Below are positions 63,022 to 64,000 of a DNA stretch of 64,000 nucleotides, piece after piece. The translations under genes were made by a program, and so were the position numbers. Numbering within the stretch: position 1 is the first letter of the stretch; every line of letters starts with the position of its first letter. The notes beneath the pieces are model-generated. The model saw only the letters and a list, made by a program, of their open reading frames with translations, was not told the origin of the DNA and did no database searches. This DNA is from Seminavis robusta (Eukaryota; Bacillariophyta; Bacillariophyceae; Naviculales; Naviculaceae): the NCBI GenBank assembly GCA_903772945.1, contig CAICTM010000154.1, forward strand, positions 41,010-105,009, read 5' to 3'.

Positions 63022-64000
63022 ATGGAGAGTCAGCCACCGAAAAGAGAGCGAGATGAAGAATCGGAGCCTGATGAGCTTGACCTGTTGAAGATTGTGGCTT
63101 TGCGCTGCCAGCCCGAAGCAACTTCCAATGGTGCAACTAAGACTGAAGCTTGTGTGTCTTCCTATCAGGGATCAACAGATGCTGAAGATCCAGGTCCGTG
63201 TAGAAAAGGTACCCAAACCGGCGCCAGCACAGACACAAACCCCCCTTTCAAACACACTCCAGAGAACAAAAATCAGCCCTCTGTGCCACAAACAGCAAAT
63301 GTTGGTATGGGCACCAATGCCAAAGAGAACATGGCCAATGAAGCAGCATCACAATCAAATGGGGACACCAAACCCGGTGCAAAAGCAGACATGAATTCCC
63401 CTTCTAAACCACCTCCGAAGGATAAGAATCAGCTCTCCGAGCCACAAACAGCAAACATCGATATGGGCACCAAAGAGAATTCGGCCAATGAAGCTTCCTT
63501 GGAATCAAACGGGGAGGAACAGTTTCCAGCGAATTGTTCCCCCACGTACCGGTATCAGGAGCCAATGGTTGGAGCGTATGCTGTCGCTCCTCCACCAGAT
63601 CAATCCACCATAGAGGAGAACCAGGACGATGAGAGCGAATCAGATGAAGAATCAGCAGTCACACCCCATACAAGTGCAGCAGCTCGGCTCGCTGTTGCCA
63701 TACCGGTGGATGAAAACCATGAGCGGCAAGCCCAGTCATTGCCAAAAGCAGAGGAATACAATCTAGACGAGCAGGCGAGAATGAGAACGGAACGAAAAAG
63801 GAAGACTCATTTGATCAAAGCAACAATCTGTATCAGCCTTGGAGCCCTTATTCTCGCTGGATTCGTTCTGCTGATTGTCTATCTGCTTGGTTTGGACGAG
63901 AAGGTCGATCAACAGGAGGCCCACGACGGCAACACTAGCCATGCTTTTACTTCACACAATACCACGTCCAATGAAATTGAAGCATATGTTATGGCCTTGC
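63022..64000 (+). CDS. Single-pass LRR membrane protein (copy 2), 3' end outside window
   Basis: ATG at 63022 (MESQPPKRERDEESEPDELD), open without a stop to the window end, at least 326 residues. It is a close paralogue of the 60220-62057 gene in head-to-head orientation. Both share the acidic N-terminus, the YQEPMVGAYAVAPPPDQST block, the RKRKTHLIK basic stretch, the membrane helix and the first outer residues; the LRRs should lie beyond the window. Copy 2 has two tandem versions of a segment of about 48 residues that copy 1 has once (PQTANVGMGTNAKEN and PQTANIDMGTKEN). Because no stop lies in the window, it is easy to miss. Sharing one upstream region suggests co-expression, which is inference. 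Confidence 0.9.
   Translation, partial: MESQPPKRERDEESEPDELDLLKIVALRCQPEATSNGATKTEACVSSYQGSTDAEDPGPCRKGTQTGASTDTNPPFKHTPENKNQPSVPQTANVGMGTNAKENMANEAASQSNGDTKPGAKADMNSPSKPPPKDKNQLSEPQTANIDMGTKENSANEASLESNGEEQFPANCSPTYRYQEPMVGAYAVAPPPDQSTIEENQDDESESDEESAVTPHTSAAARLAVAIPVDENHERQAQSLPKAEEYNLDEQARMRTERKRKTHLIKATICISLGALILAGFVLLIVYLLGLDEKVDQQEAHDGNTSHAFTSHNTTSNEIEAYVMAL

Overview
The window looks like a piece of a pennate-diatom nuclear genome, possibly Seminavis robusta or a relative; the species is inferred and not proven. Reasons: short GT-AG introns of about 75-110 bp in intact genes, N-termini with an ASAFAP-like plastid-entry motif (VLAFAP, TRAFA, TRGF), a Ty1/copia element with diatom-type pol motifs, and a divergent pair of single-pass LRR proteins of a kind I associate with benthic pennate diatoms. 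Start codons below are the first plausible ATG; several computed reading frames begin at TTG or GTG and were shortened.

Region 1 (about 1-31.1 kb) is a mobile-element and repeat domain. On the + strand lie an open-ended 253-codon frame and an intact 2504-aa Helitron-type protein (HUH Rep plus PIF1-like helicase). On the - strand, convergent with it, lies one very large gene that I reconstruct as: a unique N-terminus (about 30.95 kb), a 7-kb exon made of roughly 120-bp tandem repeats (array B), a Pro/Thr-rich linker, an 88-bp intron, and an unrecognised domain of about 1140 residues. A Ty1/copia-like element (13622-20683, 195/199-bp LTRs, 5-bp target duplication GCGGT) has inserted in that domain; the two halves are exactly in frame once the element and one target copy are disregarded. 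The same repeats occur again downstream (array A, 8.9-12.3 kb). Array B holds a 4-N gap and many one-base deletions, so its assembly should be treated with caution.

Region 2 (31.5-64 kb) is ordinary gene-dense sequence. In order: a small single-pass membrane protein; a 2051-aa WW/Lys-rich/NB-ARC/TPR protein; a plastid-type site-2 protease; a ten-exon gene for a protein with three tandem CaMK-like kinase domains (the third lacking its catalytic Asp); a circularly permuted organellar GTPase (YlqF/MTG1 type); a DUF1499-like protein with a twin-arginine thylakoid signal; a Bin3/MePCE-type methyltransferase; a plastid-targeted conserved protein; an acidic protein followed by ankyrin remnants; an ankyrin-repeat protein; an AlkB-type 2OG-Fe(II) oxygenase; an M3 oligopeptidase; and two head-to-head LRR membrane proteins, the second running off the window.

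At least four gene products carry plastid-type leaders (S2P, DUF1499-like, the 278-aa protein and the M3 peptidase). The intergenic gaps are rich in CTAGCTAG and GGTACC-like palindromes. No tRNA, rRNA or CRISPR array was found.
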